NCBI GenBank assembly: GCA_963833115.1 | Contig: CAWHWS010000002.1 | Span: forward strand, 1,426,001-1,490,000 | From: Hasllibacter sp963833115 | Lineage (GTDB): Bacteria > Pseudomonadota > Alphaproteobacteria > Rhodobacterales > Rhodobacteraceae | Reading direction: 5' to 3' | Length of the DNA stretch: 64,000 nucleotides | Shown here: in pieces, positions 1 through 7,689 of the stretch | Layout of the letters: every line of letters starts with the position of its first letter | How positions within the stretch are numbered: the first letter of the stretch is position 1 | Position numbers and translations under genes: made by a program | Notes under the pieces: model-generated | The model's input: only the letters and a program-made list of their open reading frames with translations | What the model was told of the DNA's origin: nothing | The model's database searches: none

Positions 1-21
1 CTCGTGGTCATCGAAGAGTGA
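1..21 (+). CDS. pufA: pufA, 3' end only (light-harvesting 1 alpha chain)
   Basis: Only the last six codons (Leu-Val-Val-Ile-Glu-Glu) and a TGA stop at 19-21 are inside the window. The assignment rests mainly on position: in the puf operon pufA directly precedes a hairpin-rich spacer and pufL, exactly the arrangement here. A short C-terminal tail ending in an acidic residue fits LH1 alpha chains, but six residues cannot prove identity. The product would be the LH1 alpha polypeptide that binds bacteriochlorophyll around the reaction centre. Confidence 0.55.
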   Translation, partial: LVVIEE

Positions 22-25
22 CCCT

Positions 26-92
26 CCCGGCCATGGCCGGGGCCTCCCCGCCATGGCCGGCGCGACATCGCCCCGGGCGCCTCGGCGCCCGG
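26..92 (+). promoter_or_regulatory. pufA-pufL intercistronic mRNA hairpins
   Basis: A 16-nt perfect palindrome lies at 26-41 (CCCGGCCATGGCCGGG). A strong hairpin lies at 73-92: arm CCGGGCGC, tetraloop CTCG, arm GCGCCCGG. A half-copy of the first palindrome (CCATGGCCGG) recurs at 51-60. In Rhodobacter the pufA-pufL spacer is known to fold into stable stem-loops that block 3' exonucleases, so that pufBA mRNA outlives pufLM and more antenna than reaction-centre protein is made. The same function is inferred here from position and structure. Confidence 0.7.
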
Positions 93-182
93 CGGCCACC
101 CCGATGGAAACCCGCGTTCGCGGCCGCAGGCCCTCCGCCCCATGGCGGGTCCCGGCGCCGCCCCTGACACAGGGAGACGAAG

Positions 183-1013
183 ATGGCTCTGCTCAGCTTC
201 GAACGGAAATACCGGGTGCCCGGTGGCACCCTCATCGGCGGCGATCTCTTCGACTTCTGGGTCGGCCCCTTCTACGTGGGCTTCTTCGGGGTCACGACGA
301 TCTTCTTCGCCGCGCTCGGCACGATCATGATCTTCTACGACACCTCGATGCAGGGGGTCTGGAACCCCTGGCTCATCTCGGTGAACCCGCCGCCCCTCGA
401 CGTCGGGCTCGGCATGGCCCCGCTCGAGAACGGCGGCATCTGGCAGATCGTCACGATCTGCGCGCACGGGGCGTTCATCTCCTGGGCGCTGCGCGAGGTC
501 GAGATCTGCCGCAAGCTCGGCATCGGCTTCCACGTGCCGTTCGCCTTCTCGGTCGCGATCCTGGCCTACACCACGCTGGTGGTGATCCGCCCGGTGCTCA
601 TGGGCGCCTGGGGGCACGGCTTCCCCTACGGGATCTGGACGCACCTGAACTGGGTCAGCAATGTCGGCTACCAGTACGGCAACTTCCACTACAACCCGGC
701 GCACATGGTGGCGGTCTCGCTCTTCTTCACCACGACGCTGGCGCTCGCGCTGCACGGCGCGCTGATCCTCTCGGCGGCGAACCCGCCCAAGGGCGAGGAG
801 ATGAAGGCGCCCGACTTCGAGGACACCTATTTCCGCGATTTCATCGGCTATTCGGTGGGCCCGCTGGGCATCCACCGGCTGGGCCTCATCCTGGCGCTGC
901 AGGCGGGGCTGTGGTCGGCGATCTGCATCGTGATCTCCGGCACCATCTGGTTCGACGAGTGGATCGCGTGGTGGGACTGGTATCTGTACCTGCCCTTCTG
1001 GGCCGACCTCTAG
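183..1013 (+). CDS. pufL: Photosynthetic reaction center L subunit
   Basis: A 276-residue integral membrane protein of the type II photosynthetic reaction centre. With PufM it forms the heterodimer that binds the bacteriochlorophyll special pair, accessory pigments, bacteriopheophytins and quinones. The N-terminus MALLSFERKYRVPGG is almost the same as in R. sphaeroides. Histidines in THLNW (about 154), YNPAHM (about 174), LHGAL (about 191) and GIHRLG (about 231) match the pigment and non-haem iron ligands. Five hydrophobic helices fit the family fold. The start ATG follows a purine-rich stretch (agggagacgaag). pufM follows after 13 nt. Length is a few residues shorter than in R. sphaeroides because the C-terminus ends just after the last helix. 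Confidence 0.98.
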   Translation: MALLSFERKYRVPGGTLIGGDLFDFWVGPFYVGFFGVTTIFFAALGTIMIFYDTSMQGVWNPWLISVNPPPLDVGLGMAPLENGGIWQIVTICAHGAFISWALREVEICRKLGIGFHVPFAFSVAILAYTTLVVIRPVLMGAWGHGFPYGIWTHLNWVSNVGYQYGNFHYNPAHMVAVSLFFTTTLALALHGALILSAANPPKGEEMKAPDFEDTYFRDFIGYSVGPLGIHRLGLILALQAGLWSAICIVISGTIWFDEWIAWWDWYLYLPFWADL

Positions 1014-1026
1014 AGGGGGATGAGCA

Positions 1027-1953
1027 ATGGCTGAATATCAGAACATCTTCACCCAGGTTCAGGTCGCCGGACCGCCCGAGATGGGCATGGCCGGCAACCA
1101 GAACCTCGAGAACCGCACCGACGGCGCGCGCTTCTCCACCCTCGCGGGCACGCTCGGGAACGCCCAGATCGGGCCGATCTACCTCGGCTCCTGGGGGCTG
1201 ATCTCGATCGCGACGGGCACGATCTGGTTCGTGCTCGTGGGACTGAGCTTCTGGGGGCAGGTCGACTACAACCCGGCGATCTTCCTGCGCGAGCTGTTCT
1301 ACCTCGCGCTCGAGCCGCCGGGGCCGGAATACGGGCTCTCCATCCCGCCGATGGCCGAGGGCGGGCTCTGGCTGATCGCGAGCTTCTTCCTGCTGGTCTC
1401 GGTCCTGACCTGGTGGGTGCGCTCGTATCAGCTCGCGGACCGGCTCGGGATGGGCAAGCACGTGAGCTGGGCGTTCGCCTCCGCGATCTGGCTCTTCCTG
1501 GTGCTGGGGCTCTTCCGCCCGATCCTCATGGGGTCGTGGTCCGAGGCGGTGCCATACGGCATCTTCCCGCATCTCGACTGGACGAACCTGTTCTCGCTCT
1601 CCTACGGGAACCTCTTCTACAACCCGTTCCACGCGCTCTCGATCGTTTTCCTCTACGGCTCGGTGCTCCTCTTCGCGATGCACGGGGCGACGATCCTGGC
1701 CGTGAGCCGCTACGGCGGCGACCGGGAGCTCGAGCAGATCGTCGACCGGGGGACCGCGACCGAGCGGGCGGCGCTGTTCTGGCGCTGGACCATGGGGTTC
1801 AACGCCACGATGGAGGGCATCCATCGCTGGGCCTGGTGGTTCGCGGTGCTGACCACGCTCACGGGCGGGATCGGCATCCTGCTCACCGGGACGGTCGTGG
1901 ACGACTGGTACAGCTGGGCGCAGGCCCACGGCTACGCGCCGCTCGACGGATAG
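1027..1953 (+). CDS. pufM: Photosynthetic reaction center M subunit
   Basis: A 308-residue partner of PufL in the reaction-centre core. Five membrane helices are present. Conserved ligands are visible: His in FPHLDWTN (accessory bacteriochlorophyll), His in YNPFHALS (special pair), the Tyr in LSIVFLYGS (the functionally important M210 position of R. sphaeroides), His in FAMHGATIL and His in GIHRWAWW (non-haem iron site). The match to R. sphaeroides continues to the end (GTVVDDWYSWAQAHGYAPL). Position M193, His in R. sphaeroides, is Tyr here (SLSYGNLFYN). The gene lies between pufL and pufX with spacers of 13 and 10 nt, so the three are one transcription unit. Confidence 0.98.
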   Translation: MAEYQNIFTQVQVAGPPEMGMAGNQNLENRTDGARFSTLAGTLGNAQIGPIYLGSWGLISIATGTIWFVLVGLSFWGQVDYNPAIFLRELFYLALEPPGPEYGLSIPPMAEGGLWLIASFFLLVSVLTWWVRSYQLADRLGMGKHVSWAFASAIWLFLVLGLFRPILMGSWSEAVPYGIFPHLDWTNLFSLSYGNLFYNPFHALSIVFLYGSVLLFAMHGATILAVSRYGGDRELEQIVDRGTATERAALFWRWTMGFNATMEGIHRWAWWFAVLTTLTGGIGILLTGTVVDDWYSWAQAHGYAPLDG

Positions 1954-1963
1954 GAGGACGACC

Positions 1964-2257
1964 ATGAGCCAACAGGGCATCCCGCTGGCCGGCGACGCGC
2001 CGGCCAACCCCGGGGTCATCACCTACGACACGCCGCTCGGGGCGTACGCCTACTCCAACAAGGACGCGATCCGCAGCCAGATCACCAAGCTCATGCTCAA
2101 GGGCGCGGGCTACGCGGCCTTCGTGTTCTTCGGCGCCGTGGCGGTGATCGTCGGGCTGTGGGCGGTCGGCCTCCTGCTGCCGGAGGCCAGCAAGGAAGCG
2201 CCTGACCCGTCGCTCGAGACGACGATGGCGATCGTGCCGCCGGTGCCCGCCGCCTGA
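1964..2257 (+). CDS. pufX: PufX, reaction center-LH1 core complex protein
   Basis: A 97-residue single-span protein directly after pufM, preceded by a strong Shine-Dalgarno (aggagg) that overlaps the pufM stop. PufX sits at the gap of the LH1 ring and lets quinone/quinol exchange with the cytochrome bc1 complex. The signature is the segment KLMLKGAGYAAFVFFG (about residues 44-59), matching the MMKGAGWAGGVFFG region of R. sphaeroides PufX, followed by a hydrophobic helix and LLPEASKEAPDP. Both the N-terminal extension (about 43 residues) and the C-terminal tail are longer than in the 82-residue R. sphaeroides protein. No pufC follows. PufX is fast-evolving, so identification relies on the motif plus position. 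Confidence 0.93.
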   Translation: MSQQGIPLAGDAPANPGVITYDTPLGAYAYSNKDAIRSQITKLMLKGAGYAAFVFFGAVAVIVGLWAVGLLLPEASKEAPDPSLETTMAIVPPVPAA

Positions 2258-2287
2258 CCGGCGGCGGACCCCCCGGGCCCGAACGAG

Positions 2288-2318
2288 AAGGGGCGGCGCC
2301 GGATCGGCGCCGCCCCTT
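2288..2318. terminator. Hairpin terminator between pufX and idi
   Basis: A 14-bp perfect stem (2288-2301 with 2305-2318) has a 3-nt GAT loop. It lies 31 nt after the pufX stop and 37 nt from the idi stop on the other strand, so it could serve both convergent operons. No U-run follows on either strand. It may therefore act as an mRNA 3' stabiliser or a weak or Rho-assisted terminator. Confidence 0.65.
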
Positions 2319-2354
2319 CGTCGTCATAGGCCGTCCTGGCGCCGCGTCGCCCGG

Positions 2355-2918
2355 CTAGGCCGGCATGAGGGGCCCGAAGATGCGGCCCGCGTGCTCGGCG
2401 AGGTAGATGCGCAGCCAGGGGGTGTAGCGGGCAGGATGGTCCACGACGTCCCGCGCGAGGGAATGGAGCGACATCCAGCGGATGTCCTGCACCTCGCCGG
2501 CGTCGGGCGCGATGCGCAGGCCGCGGGGCGCCTGGGCGGTGAACAGGCGCACGACCTCGTGCTCGGTGAGGCCCGCCCCCACCTCGGCGCGGTACTCGAC
2601 CTCGCCGGCCTCTCGGATGGCCAGCCCCTCGATGCCGAGCTCCTCGCGCAGGCGCCGCGCGGCGCAGGCCTCCGGCGCCTCGGGCCCGTCGGCCGTCCAC
2701 AGGGGATGGGTGCAGCAGCTGTTCGCCCAGAGGCCGGGCGTGTGGTATTTGCCCGCCGCCCGCCGCTGGATAAGCGTCTCCGCCCCTTCGGCGGAGGGGC
2801 GCAGCACGAAGACCGAGACCGCCAGATGGCGCAGCCCCTCGCGATGCGCCGCCAGCTTGGGGTAGGGGGCCAGCGCGCCGTCCACCCAGGCGGGGATCGG
2901 CGCGTCCGCCTCGCTCAT
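2355..2918 (-). CDS. idi: Isopentenyl-diphosphate delta-isomerase, type 1
   Basis: A 187-residue Nudix-fold enzyme that interconverts IPP and DMAPP. It supplies the prenyl precursors for carotenoids, quinones and the bacteriochlorophyll tail. Visible signatures are the cysteine motif LWANSCCTHP (about residues 64-73) and the Nudix-type RRLREELGIEG helix that carries the metal-binding glutamates. Length matches type 1 IDI (about 180). Its ATG overlaps the bchP stop as ATGA, so it is the last gene of the bchG-pucC-bchP-idi operon and translation is probably coupled. idi beside bchP is typical of Rhodobacter photosynthesis gene clusters. Confidence 0.95.
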   Translation of the reverse strand: MSEADAPIPAWVDGALAPYPKLAAHREGLRHLAVSVFVLRPSAEGAETLIQRRAAGKYHTPGLWANSCCTHPLWTADGPEAPEACAARRLREELGIEGLAIREAGEVEYRAEVGAGLTEHEVVRLFTAQAPRGLRIAPDAGEVQDIRWMSLHSLARDVVDHPARYTPWLRIYLAEHAGRIFGPLMPA

Positions 2919-4099
2919 ACCGATTCGGCTGGGACCAGCCCGGTCAGGTGGGCGAGGTTCTTCACCCCGATCTTGAGGTGCGCGAGCGGCCGGGCGGCCA
3001 CGAGCTTCTTGTTCATGTAGGCCTCGAAGGTCAGCTTCTGCACATCGACGTCATGGCACAGCGACACGAAGCGCTCGCGCCGGTCGTCGGAGCGATAATA
3101 CGCCTTCTGCATGGCGCCAAGGACGCGGAAGACCGAGCCGTGCTCCTTGAGGAAGGCGCGGCGGGCCTCTCGCAGGGGCTTGGGGCGCGCCTGGGCGAGG
3201 CAGGCCTGCACCGCCTCGGCGGCGACCTGCCCGCCCATCATCGCGTAGTAGATGCCCTCCCCCGAGGAGGGCGCGACCACGCCCGCCGCGTCGCCGGCCA
3301 GCACCACGTCCCGGCCGTTGTCCCATTTGTCCAGCGGCTTGAGGGGGATGGGCGCGCCCTCGCGCCGGATGGTGCGGCATCCCGTGAGTCCCGACGCCTC
3401 GCGCAGGGCGGCGGTCGCCTTCTTGAGGTCCACGCCGTCCACGCAGGTGCCCATGCCGACGCTGGCGGAGGTCCCGTGCGGGAAGACCCAGCCGTAGAAG
3501 TCCGGGCTGATGGCGCCGTCGTAGATCACGTCGCAGCGGCGCGAATCGTAGCCGTCGCCGTCGGCGGGGGCCTCGATGATCTCATGGTAGGCGATGACGT
3601 AGGGGATGTCCTGGCCGCCCGGGATCTCGGAGCGCGCGACGTTGGAGCGCGCGCCGTCCGCGCCGATGACGTAGCGGGTGGCGAGGCGGCGCTCCTCGCG
3701 CGTGGCCTTGTCGCGGAAGACGACCTCCGTGCGCTCGCCCCGCTCGATCCGCAGATAGGTCCCGGTGCAGCGGCGGGCGCCCGCGCCCTCGGCCCGGGCG
3801 CGGAGGAAGGCGTCGAAATGCTCGCGGTCGACCATGCCGACATAGCCGTTCTCAATCGGGATGTCGACGCGCCGGGCGGTGGGGGAGATCATCCGGGCGG
3901 TGCCGATCTTGGCCACGATCTGGCTCTCGGGGATGTCGAAATCCTGGATCAGGCGGGGCGGGACGGCGCCGCCGCAGGGCTTGATCCGCCCGTCCCGGTC
4001 GATGAAGGCGACCCGCCGGCCGGCGCGGGCCAGGATCTCCGCGGCGGTGGCGCCCGAGGGGCCGCCCCCGACGACGACGACGTCATAGATCATGCTCAT
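2915..4099 (-). CDS. bchP: Geranylgeranyl diphosphate reductase (bacteriochlorophyll)
   Basis: A 394-residue FAD-dependent reductase that hydrogenates the geranylgeranyl tail (on bacteriochlorophyll or on the diphosphate) to phytyl. The N-terminal Rossmann motif VVVVGGGPSGATAAE (about residues 7-21) binds FAD. The KPCGGAVPPRL segment and the second FAD motif (VVLAGDAAGVVAPSSGEG, about 283-300) are typical of the BchP/ChlP family. Start ATG at 4099 was chosen because it overlaps the pucC-family stop as ATGA and gives a start right before the dinucleotide fold. The gene sits inside a four-gene overlapping operon of late bacteriochlorophyll steps. Confidence 0.96.
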   Translation of the reverse strand: MSMIYDVVVVGGGPSGATAAEILARAGRRVAFIDRDGRIKPCGGAVPPRLIQDFDIPESQIVAKIGTARMISPTARRVDIPIENGYVGMVDREHFDAFLRARAEGAGARRCTGTYLRIERGERTEVVFRDKATREERRLATRYVIGADGARSNVARSEIPGGQDIPYVIAYHEIIEAPADGDGYDSRRCDVIYDGAISPDFYGWVFPHGTSASVGMGTCVDGVDLKKATAALREASGLTGCRTIRREGAPIPLKPLDKWDNGRDVVLAGDAAGVVAPSSGEGIYYAMMGGQVAAEAVQACLAQARPKPLREARRAFLKEHGSVFRVLGAMQKAYYRSDDRRERFVSLCHDVDVQKLTFEAYMNKKLVAARPLAHLKIGVKNLAHLTGLVPAESV

Positions 4100-5361
4100 T
4101 CTCCGGGCACGAGGGATGGGGTGGGGGGCAGGGGGCGCCCCAGGATCCGCGCGGCCACGAGGCCCGCGGCGAGAAAGAGCGCGGCCTCGGCCGCGAAGAG
4201 CGTGCCGTAGGCCGCGGCGTCCGGCAGGATCGCGCGCAGGAGGTCCACCGTGCCGGTCGCGATCAGGCCGGCGAGCCCGGCGGCCACGGCCTGCGCGGCG
4301 CCGAAGACGCCCATGCGCGTTCCGGTGGCGCCCGCCCTGGCGGCGGCGAGGGTCATCATCGAGCCGATCGCGCCGACGACGAAGAGGCCGTTGCCGAAGC
4401 CGAGCAGGGCGCTCGAGGGCACGAGCGGCAGCCCCGCGCCGAGCGCCAGGAGCCCCGCGGCCGAGATCGCGCACCCCGCCGAGGCCCAGAGCCGGAGCGA
4501 GCCCAGCCCGGCCGTGGCGAGCGCCCCGGCGGCCAGCATCCCCAGGAGCGCGGCGCCGTCCTTGCCGCCCGAGAGCTTGGTCGAGTCCTCCGGCGACAGG
4601 CCGTGGACATGGCCCGCGAAGGGCTCGAACACCAGCTCGGAGAGGTAGAAGGCCAGGATCGACAGGAACACGAAGCCGGTGAACCGGCGCGCGGCGGGGT
4701 CGTCCCAGGTCGCCGCCAGGGCCGCGCGCAGGGGCAGCACGGCGTCCGGGACGGAGGCGGGCACGCCGAGCCGCCGCTCGATGCCGGCGACGGCGATCCA
4801 GGTGAGGGCGAGCGCGGCGGCGCAGGCGATCGCGACGACCCACACGAGGCGCGCGGGCGAGTAGGGCTCCAGCGCGACGCCGACGCCGACGGACGCGGCG
4901 ATGGCGCCCGCGATGAGCATGAGCCAGGCGAGGGTCGCCGCCGCGCCGCGCCGTTCGGGGGGCGCCGCGGTCGCGAGGAGCGCCAGGAACGACGTGCCGG
5001 CGGCGCCGATCCCGAGGCCGATCGCGGCGTAGGCGAGCACCCAGACCGCCAGCGCGGCCGCTGGCGACGCCGCCGCCAGCCCGACGCCCCAGGCGACGCA
5101 GGTGACCGCAAGGCCGAGCACCGCCATGCCCCAGAGGATCACCGGCGTGCGCCCGGCCCGCGCGTCCGAGCGGTGGCCCCAGGCCGGCCGCGTGAGCTGC
5201 ACCGCGTAGTGCAGCGCGACGAGCAGGCCCGGCAGCAGCGCCGGCAGCGCCAGCTCCACCGTCATCAGCCGGTTGAAGAGGTTGACGGGCAGGGCCGCGA
5301 GCCCGCCGATCGCCGCGTTGACGAGGCAGAGACGCGCGAGCGCGCCCCAGCCCAGCGTCAC
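4096..5361 (-). CDS. PucC/Bch2-family MFS protein of the photosynthesis cluster
   Basis: A 421-residue polytopic membrane protein, rich in Ala, Gly and Leu, with about 12 hydrophobic segments. The GTG start (5361) overlaps the bchG stop as GTGA. The position between bchG and bchP and the N-terminal pattern (LARLCLVNAAIGGLAALPVNLFNRLM...E) identify the orf428/bch2 member of the PucC/LhaA branch of the major facilitator superfamily. Family members help light-harvesting complexes assemble and may deliver bacteriochlorophyll at the membrane. The exact substrate is not established. Paralogues pucC and lhaA would be expected elsewhere in the genome. Confidence 0.88.
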   Translation of the reverse strand: MTLGWGALARLCLVNAAIGGLAALPVNLFNRLMTVELALPALLPGLLVALHYAVQLTRPAWGHRSDARAGRTPVILWGMAVLGLAVTCVAWGVGLAAASPAAALAVWVLAYAAIGLGIGAAGTSFLALLATAAPPERRGAAATLAWLMLIAGAIAASVGVGVALEPYSPARLVWVVAIACAAALALTWIAVAGIERRLGVPASVPDAVLPLRAALAATWDDPAARRFTGFVFLSILAFYLSELVFEPFAGHVHGLSPEDSTKLSGGKDGAALLGMLAAGALATAGLGSLRLWASAGCAISAAGLLALGAGLPLVPSSALLGFGNGLFVVGAIGSMMTLAAARAGATGTRMGVFGAAQAVAAGLAGLIATGTVDLLRAILPDAAAYGTLFAAEAALFLAAGLVAARILGRPLPPTPSLVPGE

Positions 5362-6257
5362 GCGAGGCCCCTGAGCGCGAAGGCCGCGACCATCATGCCG
5401 GCGACGTAGAGGGTGACGCCCGTACCCTGATACCAGGGCGCGCGGGCCTTGGGATCGCCCAGCATGACGGTCATCGCCCAGAGCTGGAGCGCGAGGAGGG
5501 CGGCGATGGCCATCGCCTGCCAGGGGCGGTCCCAGTAGTCGAGGAGGCCGATGACGAGCACCTGCGGCGCGGCCATCACGAAGCAGGCGATGCGCGCCGC
5601 CCGGCGGGGGCCGAGCGTCGCGGGCAGGGAGCGCACGCCGGTCGCGCGGTCGCCCTCTATCGCCTTAAAGTCGTTGAGGGTCATGATGCCGTGGGCGCCG
5701 AGGGCGTAGAGGCCGGCGACGATCACGACCTCCATCGCGGGGGCGCCGGCGGCGAGGACCGCGGCGCCCGTGAACCAGGGCAGCCCCTCGTAGCACAGGC
5801 CCACGAGGCCGGGCCCCGCCCAGCCCGAGCGCTTCAGGCGCACCGGCTCCGCAGAATAGGCCCAGGCCGCCAGCACCGCGACCACGGTGGCCCCGAACCC
5901 CCAGGGGCCGAGGAGCGCGCCGAGCGCGAGGGACGCCGCGCTCATGGCGAGCGCGACCCGAAGGCCCCACCGGCCCGGCACGCGGCCCGAGGGGATCGGG
6001 CGGCCCGGCTCGTTGATGGCGTCCACGTGCCGGTCGCACCAGTCGTTGGCGGCCTGGCTCATCCCGCAGACCACCGGCCCGGCCAGGAGGATGCCGAGGA
6101 GGACGAGGCCGAAGCTCTCCATGATCGGCTGCCCGGCGGAGACGATGCCGCAGAGATAGGCCCACATGGGGGGGAACCACGTGATCGGCTTGATCAGCTC
6201 GAGGAGAGCGGCCGGATCGGGGCGCGTCGGGGCGGGGTTGTCAGGGTAGATGGACAT
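5358..6257 (-). CDS. bchG: Bacteriochlorophyll synthase (geranylgeranyl/phytyl transferase)
   Basis: A 299-residue UbiA-family membrane prenyltransferase that esterifies bacteriochlorophyllide with a C20 prenyl diphosphate, the last assembly step of bacteriochlorophyll a. The first Asp-rich motif lies in QAANDWCDRHVDAINEP (about residues 76-92), and the second, LNDFKAIEGDR, is the other Mg-diphosphate site. KPITWFPPMWAYLCG near the N-terminus is typical of BchG. About 8-9 membrane helices are apparent. The ATG at 6257 lies only 3 nt after a PpsR-type palindrome, so regulation by light and oxygen is likely. First gene of bchG-pucC-bchP-idi. Confidence 0.96.
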   Translation of the reverse strand: MSIYPDNPAPTRPDPAALLELIKPITWFPPMWAYLCGIVSAGQPIMESFGLVLLGILLAGPVVCGMSQAANDWCDRHVDAINEPGRPIPSGRVPGRWGLRVALAMSAASLALGALLGPWGFGATVVAVLAAWAYSAEPVRLKRSGWAGPGLVGLCYEGLPWFTGAAVLAAGAPAMEVVIVAGLYALGAHGIMTLNDFKAIEGDRATGVRSLPATLGPRRAARIACFVMAAPQVLVIGLLDYWDRPWQAMAIAALLALQLWAMTVMLGDPKARAPWYQGTGVTLYVAGMMVAAFALRGLA

Positions 6258-6260
6258 GGG

Positions 6261-6278
6261 TGTAACGCTAGACTGACA
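6261..6278. promoter_or_regulatory. PpsR/CrtJ operator (TGT-N12-ACA) before bchG
   Basis: TGTAACGCTAGACTGACA fits the TGT-N12-ACA consensus exactly. It is the known binding site of the aerobic photosynthesis repressor PpsR (CrtJ), which acts on bch, crt and puc promoters in Rhodobacter. The site ends 3 nt before the bchG start codon, unusually close. Repressor binding would overlap the translation-initiation region or the core promoter of a near-leaderless transcript. The consensus is short, but the position upstream of a bch operon makes chance occurrence less likely. Confidence 0.7.
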
Positions 6279-6357
6279 CCGCGCGCCGGGAAAGCGGACT
6301 TTACGTCGCGGGCGAAGATCGGCTTGAGGCCGCGCCCCGATCGCGCGACGCTTCGCC

Positions 6358-7644
6358 ATGCGCGCCCTCGCCCTGTCCACGATCCTCGCCGCCTGCGCCG
6401 CCGCCGATGCCGGGGCGGAGCCCTTGCCGCGCGCGCCGGCCGATGCCGACTACGCCCCCGTGGACGCCGCGCAGGCCGCGCTGGGGCGGCTTCTGTTCTA
6501 CGATCCGATCCTGTCGGGCAACCGGGAGGTCGCCTGCGCCACCTGCCACCACCCGCGATTCGCGACCGCGGACGGGCTCGCCCTCGGCCTCGGCGACGGG
6601 GGGCGCGGCCTGGGGCCGGAGCGCGCCGCCGATCCGGCGAACCGGCCCGAGCAGCGCATCCCCCGCAACGCCCCGGCGCTCTTCAACCTCGGCGCGCGCG
6701 AGTTCACCGTCCTCTTCCACGACGGCCGGATCGAGGAGGGGCCGGACGGCCTGCGCACCCCGATGGGGGAGGAGATGGAGGCCGGGTTCGCCTCCCTCCT
6801 CTCGGCGCAGACGATGTTCCCCGTCCTCTCGGCCGACGAGATGGCGGGGCACTACTCCGAGAACGAGGTCGCGCAGGCGGTGCGCCGGGGCGTGATCACC
6901 GGGCCGGGCGGCGCCTGGGACCTGATCGCGGAGCGGGTCCGCCGCGTGCCGGGCTACGCGGCTCGGTTCAAAGCGGCGTTCCCGGGGCGCGAGGTCACGT
7001 TCCACGCGGTCTCGGACGCGGTGGCGGCGTTCATGGCCGCCGAATGGCGCTCGGACGACAGCCCGTTCGACGCGCACCTGCGGGGGGAGGCGGCCCTGAC
7101 CGGCGCGGCGGCGGAGGGGATGGCCCTGTTCTACGGGGAGGCGGGCTGCGCCGCGTGCCATTCGGGGCCGTTCCAGACCGACCACGCGTTCCACGCCATG
7201 GGCGCGCCGCAGGTCGGGCCCGGCAAGGCCGCCCGGTTCGAGCGGCACGCCCGCGACACCGGGCGCATGCGCGTGACGGGCGATCCGGCGGACGCCCATG
7301 CCTTCCGCACGCCGTCCCTGCGCAACGTGACGCGCACCGGCCCCTGGGGCCATGCCGGCGCGCATGACGACCTGGCCGCGTTCCTGGCGCATCACGCCGA
7401 CCCGTCGGGCGACTGGCCGGCGCCGCCCGCCCTCCCGGCCCTGCCGGTCGAGGACGGGCGCGTCGCGGCGGACCCGGCCGAGGTCGCGGCGATCCGCGCG
7501 GCGGCCGCGCCGGGCCGCGCGCTCCGGCCGGGGGAGGCGGACGCGCTCCTGGCCTTCCTCGCCGCGCTGGACGATCCCGTCGCGCTGGCCGGGCGGGCGG
7601 GCGTGCCGGACTCGGTGCCCAGCGGCCTGCCGGTCCCGCGCTAG
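6358..7644 (+). CDS. MauG/cytochrome c peroxidase family di-haem protein
   Basis: A 428-residue exported protein with a short signal-like N-terminus (MRALALSTILAACAAADAGA). Two c-type haem motifs are present: CATCH (about residues 61-65) and CAACH (about 263-267). The spacing between them and the N-terminal LGRLLFYDPILSGN segment are typical of the CCP/MauG family. Possible roles are periplasmic H2O2 reduction or an oxidative modification as in MauG. No mau cluster or partner gene is nearby, so the substrate is unknown. It is transcribed divergently from bchG across about 100 bp and is followed after 45 nt by trkH. Confidence 0.88.
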   Translation: MRALALSTILAACAAADAGAEPLPRAPADADYAPVDAAQAALGRLLFYDPILSGNREVACATCHHPRFATADGLALGLGDGGRGLGPERAADPANRPEQRIPRNAPALFNLGAREFTVLFHDGRIEEGPDGLRTPMGEEMEAGFASLLSAQTMFPVLSADEMAGHYSENEVAQAVRRGVITGPGGAWDLIAERVRRVPGYAARFKAAFPGREVTFHAVSDAVAAFMAAEWRSDDSPFDAHLRGEAALTGAAAEGMALFYGEAGCAACHSGPFQTDHAFHAMGAPQVGPGKAARFERHARDTGRMRVTGDPADAHAFRTPSLRNVTRTGPWGHAGAHDDLAAFLAHHADPSGDWPAPPALPALPVEDGRVAADPAEVAAIRAAAAPGRALRPGEADALLAFLAALDDPVALAGRAGVPDSVPSGLPVPR

Positions 7645-7689
7645 GGCGCGGCTTGACCCGCCCGCGCCGGGGGCCCAACCCTCGCCGCC

